A stretch of DNA of 64,000 bases from Diphasiastrum complanatum (taxonomy: Eukaryota; Streptophyta; Lycopodiopsida; Lycopodiales; Lycopodiaceae). Position numbers and translations under genes: made by a program. The stretch is taken from contig CM055102.1 of assembly GCA_029204225.1 (NCBI GenBank), positions 44,091,984 to 44,155,983 on the forward strand, read 5' to 3'. The notes beneath the pieces are model-generated. The model was not told the DNA's origin. It saw only the letters and a list, made by a program, of their open reading frames with translations, and did no database searches. This document shows, in pieces, positions 1 through 15,000 of this stretch. Position 1 is the stretch's first letter; every line of letters begins with the position of its first letter.

Positions 1-1200
1 GACTCTTGGAAACAGGAACGTAGCCTAAAAAAGAACTTTCCTAGCTTTAAGTTTCGAGGACAGAACTTGAATAAGGGTGGAAGAATGTCATGCCCATGTA
101 TGGACTGATCTTGGATTTAATATCTTGTAAGGAGGTCAATAGGCCTACCTCGACCCGTAAATTAATTATGATTATGAGGGGTTGGGGCCCTCATGGTATT
201 AAACTCATAATTAATGCTTAGAGGCCTAAAACTCATGATGGTGGATTAGTATGGAACTAACAGTGAATCATAGGGGAATTGGATGAGGTGGCCCAGTTAG
301 GTTGCTGATGTGGCCAATGAGGTGTCACAACTCACTACTAGTGGTGGAGGTGCCTTGGAGGGTGTAAGTATGCCCATAGGTCTCCCACTAGTAGATGCTT
401 GAATCTTGTGATTGCAGCTACCCGTTGTTGGTGTGAAACCTCTCTCCTATTGAGCTTTGTGTGGTCCATAGCTTGGGGGCTAGATCCGTTTGATCTAGGT
501 TTGGTTGGATTGGTTTGTCCACCATTCGCTTTCCTTTGGTTTCTATTGTTTCAGCTACCTAGTCTTTGATCCTTGGTGTTGATCTTGAAATCCACCAAGG
601 TAGGAAAGTGCTCTGATAACAAGTAATGAACTAAATCACAAAATTTAGTTTGAGAGTAGCATCAATTGAAAATACATTAAAGAGCATCACATATCATCAG
701 TGGCTAAAGCCCTACATGCATTAGCAAAGGGAAGAGTTCTCCCATGAAGAGCCCAAGCAATTCTAAATCAATAAGCTAAAAAATTAATGTATATAAAGCC
801 TATAGCCTATTTATACTCCCTTGAGGAACTGTAAAAGTAGAAATAAAAAATTAACGTAGGCAGGATTTGAAGGGAAAAATAGCGTCCCTCCTAAAGGGTC
901 CCCAGTCCAAATACTTATTTATTAAAAATAGGGCCTATGGCCATTCCTAAATATAGAATTTAAATGCATAAATAGGGCCTTTAGGCTTGTACATGAATAA
1001 AAAGGGCTTGTGGCCAACAAATGAAGAAAAGATAAATGTAATAAAATGGTGAGTCAAAGATGACTCCATAACTATTACGTTGGTGTAGTGTCATTTCAGT
1101 GTGAACTGGAATCTGGAAATTTTTTGAAGCATAACAAAAATCCCTTGGCTTTGGTCTTCAAATCATTATTAAACAAGTCTAGAAATTTGCATATGAGATG
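1..1200 (-). mobile_element. Copia-type LTR and leader remnant upstream of the first visible DHQS exon
   Basis: Read on the minus strand, 609-621 is TGTTATCAGAGCA, one base off the initiator-Met tRNA primer-binding site used by the other Copia elements here. A TATA-like GTATAAATAG lies at about 808-817 to its right. That is the order expected for a minus-strand 5' LTR (roughly 622 to past 1000) followed by an untranslated leader running to position 1. No gag frame was found and the LTR ends were not fixed. It lies just before a DHQS exon, so it probably sits in an upstream intron. Confidence 0.4.
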
Positions 1201-1249
1201 TTTAATATGGCATAACTATTTTGACATCTTACAATTTCTTATGATCTAG

Positions 1250-1400
1250 GCATGTGAAGGGGAAACAAGTTCTTGTTGTCACCAACACCACAATTGCACC
1301 TTTGTTGTTGGAGAAAGTAGTTGCAATGCTAAAGCATGGGGACAACAACATCCATGTAGAAAGTGTCATCTTACCAGATGGAGAAGAATACAAAAATATG
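1250..1400 (+). CDS. DHQS: DHQS exon (first in window)
   Basis: Acceptor ATCTAG at 1244-1249, donor GTAAGC at 1401. Encodes [14 protein letters not shown] through PDGEEYKNM. The first base completes a codon begun in an exon left of the window. Confidence 0.93.
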
Positions 1401-4400
1401 GTAAGCTACAATACTTGCAAGAAGTTTTGTGTTTTTTAGAACATTCCATGAGCTTGTTGTAGGGTTGTAATTTGATAAGTCATCACTATGTGTTATGATC
1501 TATAATGGATTTTTTCACCATTGCCTTCTTATGTTTATTGCGCCTTATGTCTTAAATTTAAACAACTTGCATGGATTTCGCGATTACTTTGTTTTGCAAT
1601 CAACTATCATTTTCCTCAACCTAAAAAGTGGTCATGTCAAAATGCCATGGTATATATTTGAAAGAAAGCATCTTCTCAAGGTGGCAATTTCTGCAATCTT
1701 TAGACTTGTACATTTTAAAAGAGGAAGATTGATGCTTAAATGAGATGGAGCAACTAGCAATTTGCATTATATATATTGCTTTGTTTGGTTTTTTAATAAC
1801 AGTCATGATTAAAAGTAGCATATAGAGACGGAGAATTAGTATTCGATCGAAGAAGGAATAGGAGAGGTTGTTTGTTGATGATCATACTAAGTAGTTGATC
1901 GGGACGGAGAGACAAATGGGTTATAACGATGTTATTGTAGGTGGTGCCGTTGTGTATATGAGTGTATAGTTCGATGAGTCCCTCTATCGGTTGTAGATCT
2001 CTGGATCAAACATTGTCGAACGAAGTGTAATGATGTGATCGGTAGTGGAGTAGCGGGCGCTGAAACTTGCCTAACCCATAGCATATAGTCACCTGGTCTC
2101 TACCACTGACTCACCGCAGATTGAAGGATGGTGCCATAGAGTTTTGCGATGATATGTCCATTGTGGAAAGTAACATACTGCCATATAGAGATCTCTATCA
2201 CCTAGGCCGGCGTCTCGAAAAGAAAGAAGTGATACTTAGCTTTGTGTTCCTCTGACTTTGATGAGTTTTCTCTAAGTCTCTCCGGAGCCAAACATCTCTC
2301 ATAACATCAAAGCCATAGGCCAATGCATACAATGGGAGTCCTCATAGGAGGTCAAAGATTGAAGGGTGGTTGGAGGATCATGAAAAAGACAATGGTATCT
2401 CCCTTTCATCTCATAATACACACAGGGCATCGAAAATAAAATGCTCCTATGTTTCCACCTCTCCCAATGTGCATTAATGGCCAATCCTATCTTAGCGTGC
2501 AATATCTTGAAAGCGTCTGGTCTCAACATATTATTGGTGAGATGAGACGTTGAGTTGTCCCAAAGTAAATATGAGGCTGTGAGATAAACCTGAGTCTAGG
2601 TAGTGGGGCAATGTCACACCACTAACAACATCCATATGAAGGAAACAAGTGTGGTAGAAGCTGAGCTTGAACACCAGGGGGCCATGCCACACTCTCAGAA
2701 GTATGCGCGATAAATGTACGTCCTAATATACTAATGGGACCCCATCAGAAGTTGAGAAATGGTGATGCCAAAGGTAAATAATAAATAGGTGGCTTGATAG
2801 TACCATGATGAGTGATGATCTGATGATACTATTGTTGGGAGGATGAAAGTGCCAAAAATGGATATATTGATTCCTTGTCTGTAAATCTAAGATCCTCTGA
2901 ATGTATGACCAGATGAAAAAGAGCCTCAATCTGGATGGGGGACATTGTGAGCTCAGCCAGGATAGAGTGATGTGGAATAGAGGGCTTGGCCCATATCACG
3001 TGCATGACAACATAGCGATTTGTAACCGGGTGATAGTAGCCCAATCTGACGTCTCAGCAATGTACATGGATGTGGGAGTGACTAGTGCCTCGAACAATTA
3101 ACACCTACTGTGCATCGCAAATATAATGTCCGAAACAACACCGCTCCAGGTTAACTAAGGAGGCATTCCTTAATTAGCTTGTAGCTGCTTGTCTCACGCC
3201 AAATATGGAACTCGGGAATAGAATGCTTAGATATGAATAAGAGGACATAACCTCCAAAGGACAATTGTCCAAAGTGAGCTACCTATGCTACATGGAGGCC
3301 CTCGGGGTATTAAAGGTTATGATCTTGGTCTTACTAATATTCACCTCCAAACCCCATCTCGAACCAAAGGAGTGTAACATATCCAAGTGTCTTTAAGTTC
3401 CTCTTTGGTTGGGGAGACCAAAACCACATCATCGACATAAAGTAAGATCGCTAGCAAAATGTCACCGAGTCTACAACCCTGTCCACCATCCTAGCTGATA
3501 GCCTACTCTAGTTCATTGATATATAGCCCAAACAATGTGGCTGAGAGAGAACACCCTTGCTTCACTCCGATAATGTTGCATATCGGCTACAATATCCCTA
3601 TATTTGACCTAAAAAATACCATGACTCTCTCATAATGTAAAGAAAAGAAAAGGAAAGAAAGAGAGAAAGAAAAAAGCTTTATCAATGTCTATGAGGAACA
3701 AAGGTACACAAGACTAAAAAGTACATATTAAGTGTGTCGAGCTTAGGGAGCTAAATACCGTTTTGAATGAAAATTGTAATTCTAACACATGATAAGATAA
3801 GATAACAAAGGTAGCTATAAAGCTACAATAGAACTTAGATAAAGAGCTCTATAAAACAAAGATCAAAGGTAAATAGCTAATTGTCTAACTAATAATAATC
3901 AATATATTATATCCTGAGAGAGATGTCTAAAGAAGTATGAAATGGCAAATTATGGAGGTGCCATAGATCGTGGTGGGCACGTATGTGGCCGTGAATTATG
4001 TTGCCTGACTTTCGATGATATATGTCTCATTGACTAACACCATTGTCTTTTATCTTTGTGTCTATATAAGAGATTGGTAGATCCTTTGCAGTCCTGCTTC
4101 TAGAGAAAAAGGAGGTGATGCAAGGCTATATAGTGGTAGTACTATTGGGAGAGCTAGCAATTGTGGCAAACATGACTTCTTAGATGGAACATCTCACTTA
4201 ACATCAATGCAACACATCTTTGATCATGATGAGCAAAGCCTAACTGATTGATCACGGAATGGACAATAGTATCTCCTCTAGTGAGCACATATGACAAATT
4301 CGGTCTACATAATTTTGGTAATATATATTGCTATGAGTTATGAAATCTAACACGAGTGTGTGGATATTTGTTTAGAAGCTTTGAACAACGCATTAAGTTA

Positions 4401-6054
4401 TGGATAAATCTTTTCGACACGTAAATTATGCATACTTACCTTCTTTATTTTCCCAAGCAATCTAGCTAACCGTCTTTCTTTTGATGGTTTCTAAGGTAGA
4501 GATTTGCTTTCATGATCTTTACAAGAATCTCCTTACAAGTTTTGGTAAGAATTATAGTGCTAGGTTCTACTTATATTTTGAGCTTTACATTGTAAGATGC
4601 ATGCTTGAAACATACTTTGTGCTTGTGTCGAATTCCCCCACCCATCGCAGTACTTGACTTGATCTTGTTCCTGTGAAAATCTACTCAATGTTTCCTGCAC
4701 CTGCAAAATTAGTTAATTAAGTGCATGCTTCCCAGACGATTTGAATCAAGATGATTGGCCTTGCACTTTGAGTTGATTTTAAATGTTTGGGATTTGAGAA
4801 CATTTGGAAATTTGAAACAATAGGGAAAAACATAATGCTGTTTTACCCTATCAACTCAATAAAAAGTAAAAACTTTGCTTGTTGGAATATTCTTGCTTGA
4901 AATCTTGAATTCATTTGAAATGACCCAAAATTTTTCAAATCACGATTCTTTGGAATGATGATGAAGAGGTTATTAGCCATTGATGACAACAACCAACTTG
5001 ATTCTATGTGATTGGGAAAAAATCTTTTCACTACGGAATTTTTCATCATCACTGGGCCCTAATTTAGTTCCTGACATTATTAGCTACTGGTTGCATGTAT
5101 TAGTATCTTCAATTACATGCTAGAGACTCACAGATTGTCTAGCCAAACTAGTCAAGCTGATGTAAGCTTTAGACCTATTTTGGTGGCTTCTCTTAAGGAC
5201 CTCCATGGCCGTGTAATTGGTATGCCCTACTATTCATCATGAGTTGATTGCTCTGGTGCTTTAAGATGTTTGTAGGAGGCTCATTAACACTTTCTTGGAG
5301 GGAATTTGCAACTACTATAATATGCAGTAATCGCTATTCTTAGTTGGAGATTGCTATGCTTCACCTTTTGCTGTGCCTTTCATCATGTGACACTGTTTTT
5401 GTGTTCTTGAATATCTGAAAGGTTACTTTCTCCACAGGCTAGTTGACTCTATCATTGGTGGATATTCACATCTATGCTTTTTAAAATTTTTAACTATCTT
5501 GGCAAACGAATGGCAGGAGACACTTATGAAAGTTTTTGACAAAGCAATTGAAACAAGAATGGATCGCAAGTGCACCTTTGTCGCACTTGGAGGAGGAGTG
5601 ATAGGAGACATGTGTGGATTTGCTGCTGCATCTTTTTTACGAGGAGTAAACTTCATTCAGATACCCACAACTCTTATGGCTCAGGTAGCTTCTGCTGAAA
5701 TATGTTAGTTAGTGCATTTGAAAGCATGCTAGAGCTTTTCATGATAATTTGTGGTAGGCTTGCTTTTTGAACGATCAAATCAATGAATGCAGATTTTCAT
5801 TGAAGAAAAGGGAGTTTGTATTTGACAAAATTTTGTGTATGTCAAAAGTTGTTTTTATACTCCCACATTGTTAAAGAATCGAATCTAACTTTTTCCATTC
5901 TTAATCAAACCAAGGAAAACATGGGATACCACCACTTCTATTCTATACCTTTATTCAATATTGTAAGAGCACAATTTTTCTGACTTTTTATGATCACTTT
6001 GGAAAAATCTTCACGCTGGAACTAAGGAAGAGGACGGTGGACGCGGACGCGTCC

Positions 6055-6091
<37 letters not shown>

Positions 6092-9000
6092 AAAAAAAAA
6101 ATTAGACTAAAAAAATTTTTAAAAAAAATATGAAGCCAGGGGTGCGTCTAGCGGTACGGACACATCCGTTTTTATTTATTTATAATTTATTTTAATGTAT
6201 TTTAGGGTTTTTTAATTTAAAAAAAAAAAATTGGACGCGTCCAACCCTGCGTCCGGGGGTCGGACGCGTCCGGGTCCGGATGCCGGACGCGGACGCAGAC
6301 GCGGGCATTCCGGCCCGGACCCTCATCCCTGCATGGCTGGAATTATGATTCTTATAACTCTTTTCTAAAATGAGTGCTAGAATCAGTAGCCTCTTTGGAA
6401 TATCTCTCAATGTTTTTCTCTGAGCCCCTCTAACCAAAGAGGGTCATCTTCCCCTTCATGAAATATAACTGGTTTCCTTCCAATTTTCCACTCTTGACGA
6501 GCAAGCCCGCAAAGTCCGAAGTAGATGGTCTTTTCTTTAAAAAAAGTTTTTCGTTATGCTAAATTTTCAAAATAGATAGCCATTAGACAATATCTAACCA
6601 TCAACTATTACTTAATCTTTGAGGAAGCATGCCACTTGGAACAGCCACCTTAGAAAGAATGTTTCTTGTAGAGTGTGTACTCTTTCCACATATTTGACTA
6701 TCTTCAACAAGGCGACTGCTTTCACATTACTTAATCTTTGAGGAAGCATGCAACTTTGGACAGCTACCTTAGAAAGTCTATTTTCTTGTAGAGTGTGTAC
6801 TCTTTCCAAGTATTTGATTGTCTTTCCCTTTCATAGTTGTTATTATGAAGGGTGCTATAACCTGGCCAAAGTTCCGGCAACAGTGGAGGCAGCTTTGTTC
6901 ATGTGCTACGGGAAAAGATTGTTTCAATCAAAGGCTTTTGATCGCCAGAAAATTGAAGTGAAATTCATGTCTGTGTGGCCATTTGAGCAGAAACTGACCT
7001 TAAATCCTGCTCTGAAGGAGAAATTTGTTTTTGTGTAATAATTTGATACTAGAACAAGGCTTAAATTTTATCCTGGGATCAGAGTTGGGAGTGAGCTGAG
7101 GCGAAGTTGGCAGCGAAATGAGCTGCAAAACAATGAGAGTCCTTTCTTTTTGTAGTTTTTTTTGCTCGGTGGAATATTTGCGAGACTTGGACCCAGCTTT
7201 TTGTCATACTAAGCCAGATCCATGATTTTTATTAGGCAGTACATGAGAAGATGAACTCTTGCGATGAGTTTTAGCTTGCTTATAAAAGATGCCGATTTGT
7301 CTTTTGTCATGGTGTTTAGATCTGTTCTACAGAGATTGTAAATTTGCTCAGAAGTTGCCTGCTCTTCACCTTTGGTGGAATCACGTTATTCCAGTGCTAA
7401 TCTTTCTGACCCATGACTCACCAACTATCTCCAACTATCTCCATGATACTGGCTTCTTCTTCTTTTAATGTTTGTTTTTTGTTCTCAACTGTCCACCTGA
7501 ATTTGGAAATTTGATTAAGTTGGAATATGCAGAGTGAAGGTTTTGGCTTAGACTGTTTGTCATGTTGATGCTTTCAGTTTTCTGTCAATTCTGCCCAATC
7601 AGGTGGATTCGTCTGTTGGAGGCAAGACAGCTGTTAATCATCGTCTTGGAAAAAACCTTATTGGTGCTTTTTATCAGCCTCAGTGTGTACTTATCGATAC
7701 AGACACACTTCTTTCTTTGCCCAACAGAGAACTTGCATCAGGAATTGCAGAAGTTATTAAATATGGACTCATAAGGGATGCGGCTTTTTTCCAGTGGTTA
7801 GAGAGCCACATTGAAAGTCTGCTTGCACGGTACTCATTTTGAAATCAGATGTATCATGTGCTCTTTAGATCAATTCCTTTCAGTAGAATGGTCATGCAAG
7901 AGTAGGCATGAGATATGTTTCTGTCTACTTCTGCACGTGGAAGTAAAAGTGCTTTGTTAAAATCTAATGGTTGCAACCTCATGGTGCAGGGATCCTAATG
8001 CTCTTGCCTATGCAATCAAGAGGTCTTGTGAGAACAAAGCTGAAGTTGTTTCATTAGATGAAAAAGAAGGTGGATTGAGAGCAACATTAAACTTTGGTCA
8101 TACCTTTGGTCACGTAAGTCCACTGCATGAACTCACCCTATACTGTGATGCTAGGTTGACACAAAGCATTGAAGTCAACTGTGTTGAATTTTAAAGCAGA
8201 TTGCCACTTCTTTGTGTTTGCATGTTCTTCTCATGCATGGTCTTCTTACTAATTTCACAGTTATGCAGTCTGATGTTCTAATATCAAATAGGACAAAGGA
8301 AATGACTGGAAGGTTATATAGCCATGCAATATGTAAGGTAACATGATTAATAACACATTGAAAATTGGAACTCTTGTTTGTGTTTTTAGGATGAGGTACT
8401 AAAGCAGATGAACTGGGCACCTGACACCCTGTGACTTTTTAGGATGGCTACTAAAGCCGATGGACTGGATACCTGACCATTCTATGGACCAGTCACCAGT
8501 TACAGAGGAGTTAGAATTGGTGATGCTATTTCTTGTCTTTTGGCTTTAGGGGGCAACAAGAGAGTTAACAGCGACAAACCAGCCAGCGGGGGTCTTGTTG
8601 GTGATACATTTAGATCCCTCCAATAGGGCACTGTAGTTTTTCACTTAAGTTGGTGAACATGTACCTTAAATCACTCAGTGTCAGTTGTTTTTCATGCAGC
8701 ATCTAAAAGAACTGCACAGAGTGCCTCAAAACCTGCATAAAACCATGTTCAGAGCTGGGAAAACTGTGAAGGAACTTTAGCTCCCTTGCTCCTGAGCCCT
8801 CCTTACAGACTGGCCTCACAGCTTCTCTCTTGGAATGGCGTCCAGGCTTCCACCCCGATTCTGTCTTCTCCTGGGATGTCTCCTCCTACCCCAGGCTCTA
8901 ACTCATACTCCTTTTTGTGCACCGTGTCTAAGGGCTTCCTCTTCCTCAGGCTTTTTCCCATCCTGGCTGCTCTCCCAGCCTCTTTTTCCCCTTGGTTGTC

Positions 9001-12000
9001 CACTGGCGTATTCTCTTGGCACCCTCTTCACCCGCTTCTCCTGTACTTTGTTCAGGCTGCCTCTCCCCTGGGTTGTCCTCCCAGCCTGCCCTTCCCCTAA
9101 GCTGTCCTCCTAGCAGTGCTGGTTCCAGCTTTCTCTCCTGCCTCTTATGCCTGTCTAAAGTCTAAACAAACAAAATATTCTGAAAAAGCTCTGTTAAGAA
9201 TGTCCATAGGCACCATAGTTGCAACCAGCTCGTATGCTTGGCTGCATGGCATGCCATACAGGCACGGATTCTTAGAATACAGTTTGCTGTGGTGAAGCAA
9301 CATAAAGAGATTTGTCAAATATGTTCTAATTAAAAGAAACTAAGTTGCAAGTTGCGGACATCGGGGGAATCAAATGGAGTTCTTTCAATCTGAATCAACG
9401 ATATTACCTTGTTGAGTGTACAATTACATGTATGTTCATATTTTGACCAAAATCAACAACTGAAGATTAGGAGAAAAAAACATGGGGGAAGTATTGGCAC
9501 AATCTAATGATGGAGTTTACTAGTTTCAAAAATGATTGAAAAACAAAGCAGGTTAGTAGTGGTATTTGCTATCCTTTTGAAAGACACCATAGAGTGTGTT
9601 TTTCATAAATTTGCCAGTTTTTAATCTCTTATACCATAATCAAGAATTTTTTGAACTAGTGACCTGTGTTATTGCATTTTCTAATAAATCTAGAAATCAA
9701 AGAATAAGAGAAATTCAATCTATGAGAGAGCCAATGCAAGGTTTTTTTTCAACTATTAACTCTGTCTGTTGCTTCTCTCCATGAGGCTCGGTCTATCAAC
9801 ACTGCAATATTAACTTTCACGAATCTGCATACCGTCTATTTTTTGGTGTACGCTAATGGCAAATTTGGGCGTCCTAAATACTTGTATGGGCACACGAGAG
9901 TACAGTGGCAACATTCATAGGCATCTCATTCTATCGACAAATATATTAGAACAAGCAGTAAATTTGCAGATATTCCACATGAGATGAAAATGTTGTCTAG
10001 ATAATCTACCAGAGCATGCACTCTATTGGTGCAGTTCAATGAGGTCAGACTAAGCTTTCAACAAAGAAGTTTATATCTACTCAGAATTCTTACTCAACCT
10101 TTACTTGCAAATCAGGGTAAAATTTGAAATATCAAATCCATAAGATGTGAAGTATTGGCAGTAGCTGTGTTTGCCCTCTGAAATGAGGTTTTTCTTGTGT
10201 TGTTTGATTGACTTAGCTGAGAGCCTTCTCTTCATCTTTGGGAGGAGTAATAGAATCTCAGCATCCTGGTCTTTGTGAAGGTATAGCGTCCATCATACAT
10301 GTGACTCCACCTCCTCTTGGGTAATGATGATTTGAGGAGCTACTTCATAGCCTATATAGTCCATGCTATGCATGATGGAGCTGATGATCTTAAACTTGGT
10401 GGTTGGACTCCATAAAGTTACAAGATCGCAGTTGTGGTTACTATCCTATAATTTATTATTTTTTTGTCCTCTCGTGTCAGTGCTAGTGCCATCATCTTTG
10501 GTGGTGCAAGCTATCTGAGAGAATTTGTTCTAAATTTAGCATGCTTGTGGTGGCCTTTCCTAAGAATGATCAAAATTATCGTTACCAGGAAAGGCGACCA
10601 TACTTGTATCATTGTATGGAATGATCAAAATTTCAAAAGCATCCGCATGATGCAGTGTCTTCAGTAGAATCAACGTAAATGTTGAGCTCAGCTGAGAAAA
10701 CCTCTTCAATTAATAGTACATACTATATGTTCATCCTTTCACTTATTCTATGATTTTTTTCCATCTGGGCATGGAGGCTCTGAGCGCTAGTCTCTAATGA
10801 ATAGTACTTGAATTACGACTTCTCTAGTGATTAAAATAATTCGGATCCAAGCATACAAGAGCTACCTCTTTCCAATGGTCTTAAATGTCAAAATATTGAC
10901 ATGGTGCAAAATTAGAATATACTAATTGTTCTCCTTGGCACGTCTTTGTCCTTATAATTTATGAAAAATCTCTCATGATTTTCTCATATTCTCTTTTTTC
11001 AGTCCTATGTGGCCACACTACAATTAAAATGTTTTCTCATGGGTTGTCGTGAAAACACGCCACAGAATTTTTCCACAAAAGCCTTGGAGAACATCTACAA
11101 ACACTATGCATTCATTCTAGGAATGCACTCATTGCAATACAAAAATTCAATATACTTCAAGAGGCATATTATGGACAATTACTTGGGTCTTGGGCCTCTA
11201 TGTTGTTGTGTTATGTGCTTGTATAGGTACATAATAGCTTACCCAAGGTTCCAACCTCAAGTTTAAAGATGGATTGCTCGATGTCAAGTTATTGACATAT
11301 TTGTAACGCGTAATGACTATTGGGTAGTCTTGAAATTTTTGGAGGACGTGGTTCAATATGCATGAAATTTCGATTGGCATCAAAACTATCCCTTGTGTGA
11401 ATTAACTCTTATCAAGTCCTGGTTTCAAAAGCCAAAATTTGTTGACCTCTTTTGGAAATGAATCCGAGGACCACATTAGAGCATAAACACCCAATTGATT
11501 TTTGATCGCTCTCCACCTAGGAGTGTAAATCATTAAACAGAGTTGCTTTTTAATAGTTGACTTGCACTAGAAGAAAGAGGATGCAGCTGTTCCACAACTC
11601 TAGGAGTACTTGAAGATTAATCATAGCCAGCCAAGTAACTCTCTCGGGAGAACACAAAAGTGATTTTTTCAGGAATATAGAAGGAGATGTGTGGCTTTGT
11701 GTGTACAAATTTACCATCATGAATAAGTATCTATTGAATAGGATGGATGATATGAGAGACTAATTGAATGGTGCAAGGTTTTTCACTAGGATAGATATGA
11801 GATCATGATACCATTTGTAATGGGTGCAAGATGTAGATGTAAAAATGAGGTAGATTCTAGACCATGAACTATAGTCTATATCTATGTCCTCCTAGGGGGG
11901 GTGGCCTCATAGCCTCTTGCTCAACATCGTCATGATTGTCATCCCCACCCTATGAGGCCTCAAAAGACGGAGACCCCTCACTATCCTCCGTCTCCTCGGC

Positions 12001-15000
12001 AAAGCTACTGAAGTTGCTCTGTGAACCTCCGAGCAGCTTGAGCTAGTGATGCAGATCGAGTCATATGTAGGAAATAGAAGCCTAAGAATCCAGGATCTTA
12101 ACTATTCAATCACACAAAGCATTCTCAAAAGAAAGAGAGAGATGGCTAGAAACCCTCTTGTAGAAACTCGTGGACAGCCAAGGAGAATAGTCAGTATTGC
12201 TTACAAAAGTGTCTCATACAAATGGGATGCACACCTATATATAGTCCAAGATGACTATCTAACTTCATGACTATTGGCTATCCAACTACTTGACTATTGG
12301 TTGTCCAACTACTTGACTATTGACTATCCAACTTTCTATAAGTTACATAGAAAGAATTAGGTACCTCCAATATGTCAAGTTGGGGTACTTAATGTCACAA
12401 TGTGGACCCATGAGTCCCTACCAAGTTAATTTCATACTAACTTAGCTAACTCTAAGTTTAGTAGGCCTAATATAATAAATGACCATGGTTACACAACTCT
12501 CGACCTTTTGGGTCAAAGTAACCTATGGTAATGTAAGCAATTCCATTTACATTCCAACACCCTCCTTAAATGGAAGTGCATAACATAACATGAAGTAACT
12601 TCTCGAAAGAGAAAAATGCAACTTGTTGTCCGAACTTCATGTCGCCAAATAAACTTCGCACCGAAGTAGTCGAAATCTCATCCCCAATCATGTCTAACAT
12701 ATAAAAGGAAAAGAATGCGTAATAATGAAGCATCAAGTCGAAGGGTGAGGATTTGCATGCTCCATCCGAAGTAGGGAACCAACATAAACTCGGCAATAAG
12801 TCGAAACATGGACTTGTAATCCATCATAGGCTCCCACATCATTTGAAAATACTTCTTACAATAAGGACAATAAAAAAGAGTACCAAACTCTTTTGGCATC
12901 ACATCCTCCCGAACCTTGCCATCAATGACTTGCTCACATAGAATAGGCGATGTACCAACATCATGATGAAGAGTAAGTGTAGAACCAAAAAAATCAGCAA
13001 GAGGTAGTGATTTTAAAGAGGCATGTGCCTTCCTTTCATAGTAAGACATTTCTTTGCTGTCCTGCAAAGTCTCCAATAGCCGACAAGGAACTGTTATGGG
13101 CTGTTCAACACTTTGTTGCCCAAAGTATTCCCAACATGGACCATGTTGTCCATAATCTTCCGCAGGCTGTTCCTGAAGCATAATGGACTGCTCATGATGT
13201 AAAATGGGCTGTAAATGACCAAAAGAAGATGACTGAACCTGCTGTCCAACGTCTTCTTCATAAAAATTTGGCAAACTATCAATGATTTAGTAGAGGCACG
13301 AGTCTTCCCTTCATAGAAATGATCCACTTTGCTGTCTTGCAAAGTCTGCAACAACCATTTAGGGACTGGTTTGGGCTGTCCAACAGCCTTACCTTTGTCA
13401 ACACTTTGATGTCCAAAGTGTTCTGAACTTGGACCTTGTTGTCCAATGTTTTCCGAACTTGGACCTTGCTGTCCAATATCTTCAACAGGCTGCTCTTCAC
13501 CATAAATAGGTTTTTCTTGATGAACTATGGGCTGCAAAATTGAAGGAGTAGTGGGCTGTCCACTAGAAGTAGATGGCAGTCCCTTCTCTTCATGATTAGA
13601 TGACAAAACCAAATCTGGAAATATTTCAAGATATGCATCATGGGGGAAGTCCCCTTTCATGACATGAGTGGGCGCAACATCATAGGAGGTCTTTTCATCA
13701 AAATGAACATCACGACTCACTATGATTTTATTAGTATCCATATTAAACAACCTATAGCCCTTGCTTTCGCTACTATAGCCAACAAATATGCATTTAACTC
13801 CTTTATCATCAAGCTTGTTCCTTAGCTTATTGGGAATGAAAGCATAAGCCGTGCAACCAAAGATGCGTAAGTGAGAAACAGTAGGCTTCTTACCATAACA
13901 AACTTCATAAGGAGTTAATACCTTTAGAGCTTTAGTAGGACACCGATTACTAATGTAAGCCGCCGTTATAACCGCTTCAGCCCAAAACTTCTGAGGTAGG
14001 CCCTTTGCCTTGAGCATGCATCGAGCCATCGATTCTTTCTTTCGGCAACACCATTTTGTTGAGGTGTGTAAGGGGTTGTCATTTGAATGGATACCTTTGC
14101 TTTGAAGATAAGTACCGAACGTATTCTTTATATATTCCCCTCCTCGGTCGGTACGTAAGATCTTGAAAGAGTCCCCAAACTGATTTTCTATCATTGCTAG
14201 AAAATCCTTAAAGTGTTGAAAAACTTCAGATTTTGCCTTCATAGGATAAATCCATGTAAATCTTGAAAAGGTCATCAATAAAAGTAACAAAGTACTTACA
14301 CCTTCCAATGGATTCAGTCCTCATTGGACCACATACATACATCACTATGAACCAAATCAAATTTGCCATCAACTCTAATAGTTCCATCAATTGGAAAAGC
14401 TTGCCTTTGAATTTTTCCAAGTATGCATCCTTCGCATAGATGTCCTTCGGGATGCTCAATATAAGGAATGTCTTCAACCATATTGAATCTCTTCAACATC
14501 TTCAAGCTAGCAAAGTTGAGACGTCCAAACCTAGCATGCCATAATTCAGCCAACTCCAAAGAATCTGAACTTGATGCAACAACCTACCCACTTGCAGTTT
14601 CGGCTCCTGTCTCTGAATTAACTACAAATGGTTTTCTCATGCCAGAACATTACAGCATTGGCTGAGACATTCTTGTCACTGCAAGAGATTTTCATGAACT
14701 TTCATTCTTGGCCAGGTTATATTTAGTTGTCGTCGATCGTTTTTCTAAGTAAGCACATGTCAGCCGTGGCACGTCTTTTTTTTGAAGTATGCTTTTTGGT
14801 GATCTCTTAATAAATTGGTGAATGGATGGCTATTGCATACCACTCCCACTTTCGGCTTTACCAAAATGGATTGGAAGTCTTCGGTATATATACCCTTTCC
14901 CCCAGCAAATGGTCACTCTCAATTCCTTAACTGGGAAATAGAGGATTATCTCTGTAACTTTGTCATAGCTAACTGGGAAATAGAGGATCATCTCTGTAAC

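Larger units (their letters stand above)
12050..14600 (-). mobile_element. Copia element E, 5'-truncated, inside DHQS intron
   Basis: Minus-strand Copia fragment antisense to DHQS. It keeps part of integrase, the integrase-RT linker, a polypurine tract and one LTR, but lacks gag, protease, RT, RNase H and the 5' LTR. The left limit is approximate, while the LTR's inner end at 12559 is well placed next to the polypurine tract. Confidence 0.75.

Noticed and set aside
1495-1821. Open frames just after the first DHQS exon suggesting exon read-through
   Set aside because: The donor GTAAGC at 1401 and exact phase match to 5517 place this in an intron.
8786-9113. Two overlapping plus-strand frames rich in Leu, Ser and Pro, possibly a secreted peptide
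   Set aside because: Composition-driven openness in a pyrimidine-rich intron stretch; the antisense strand is also open and no conserved domain appears.
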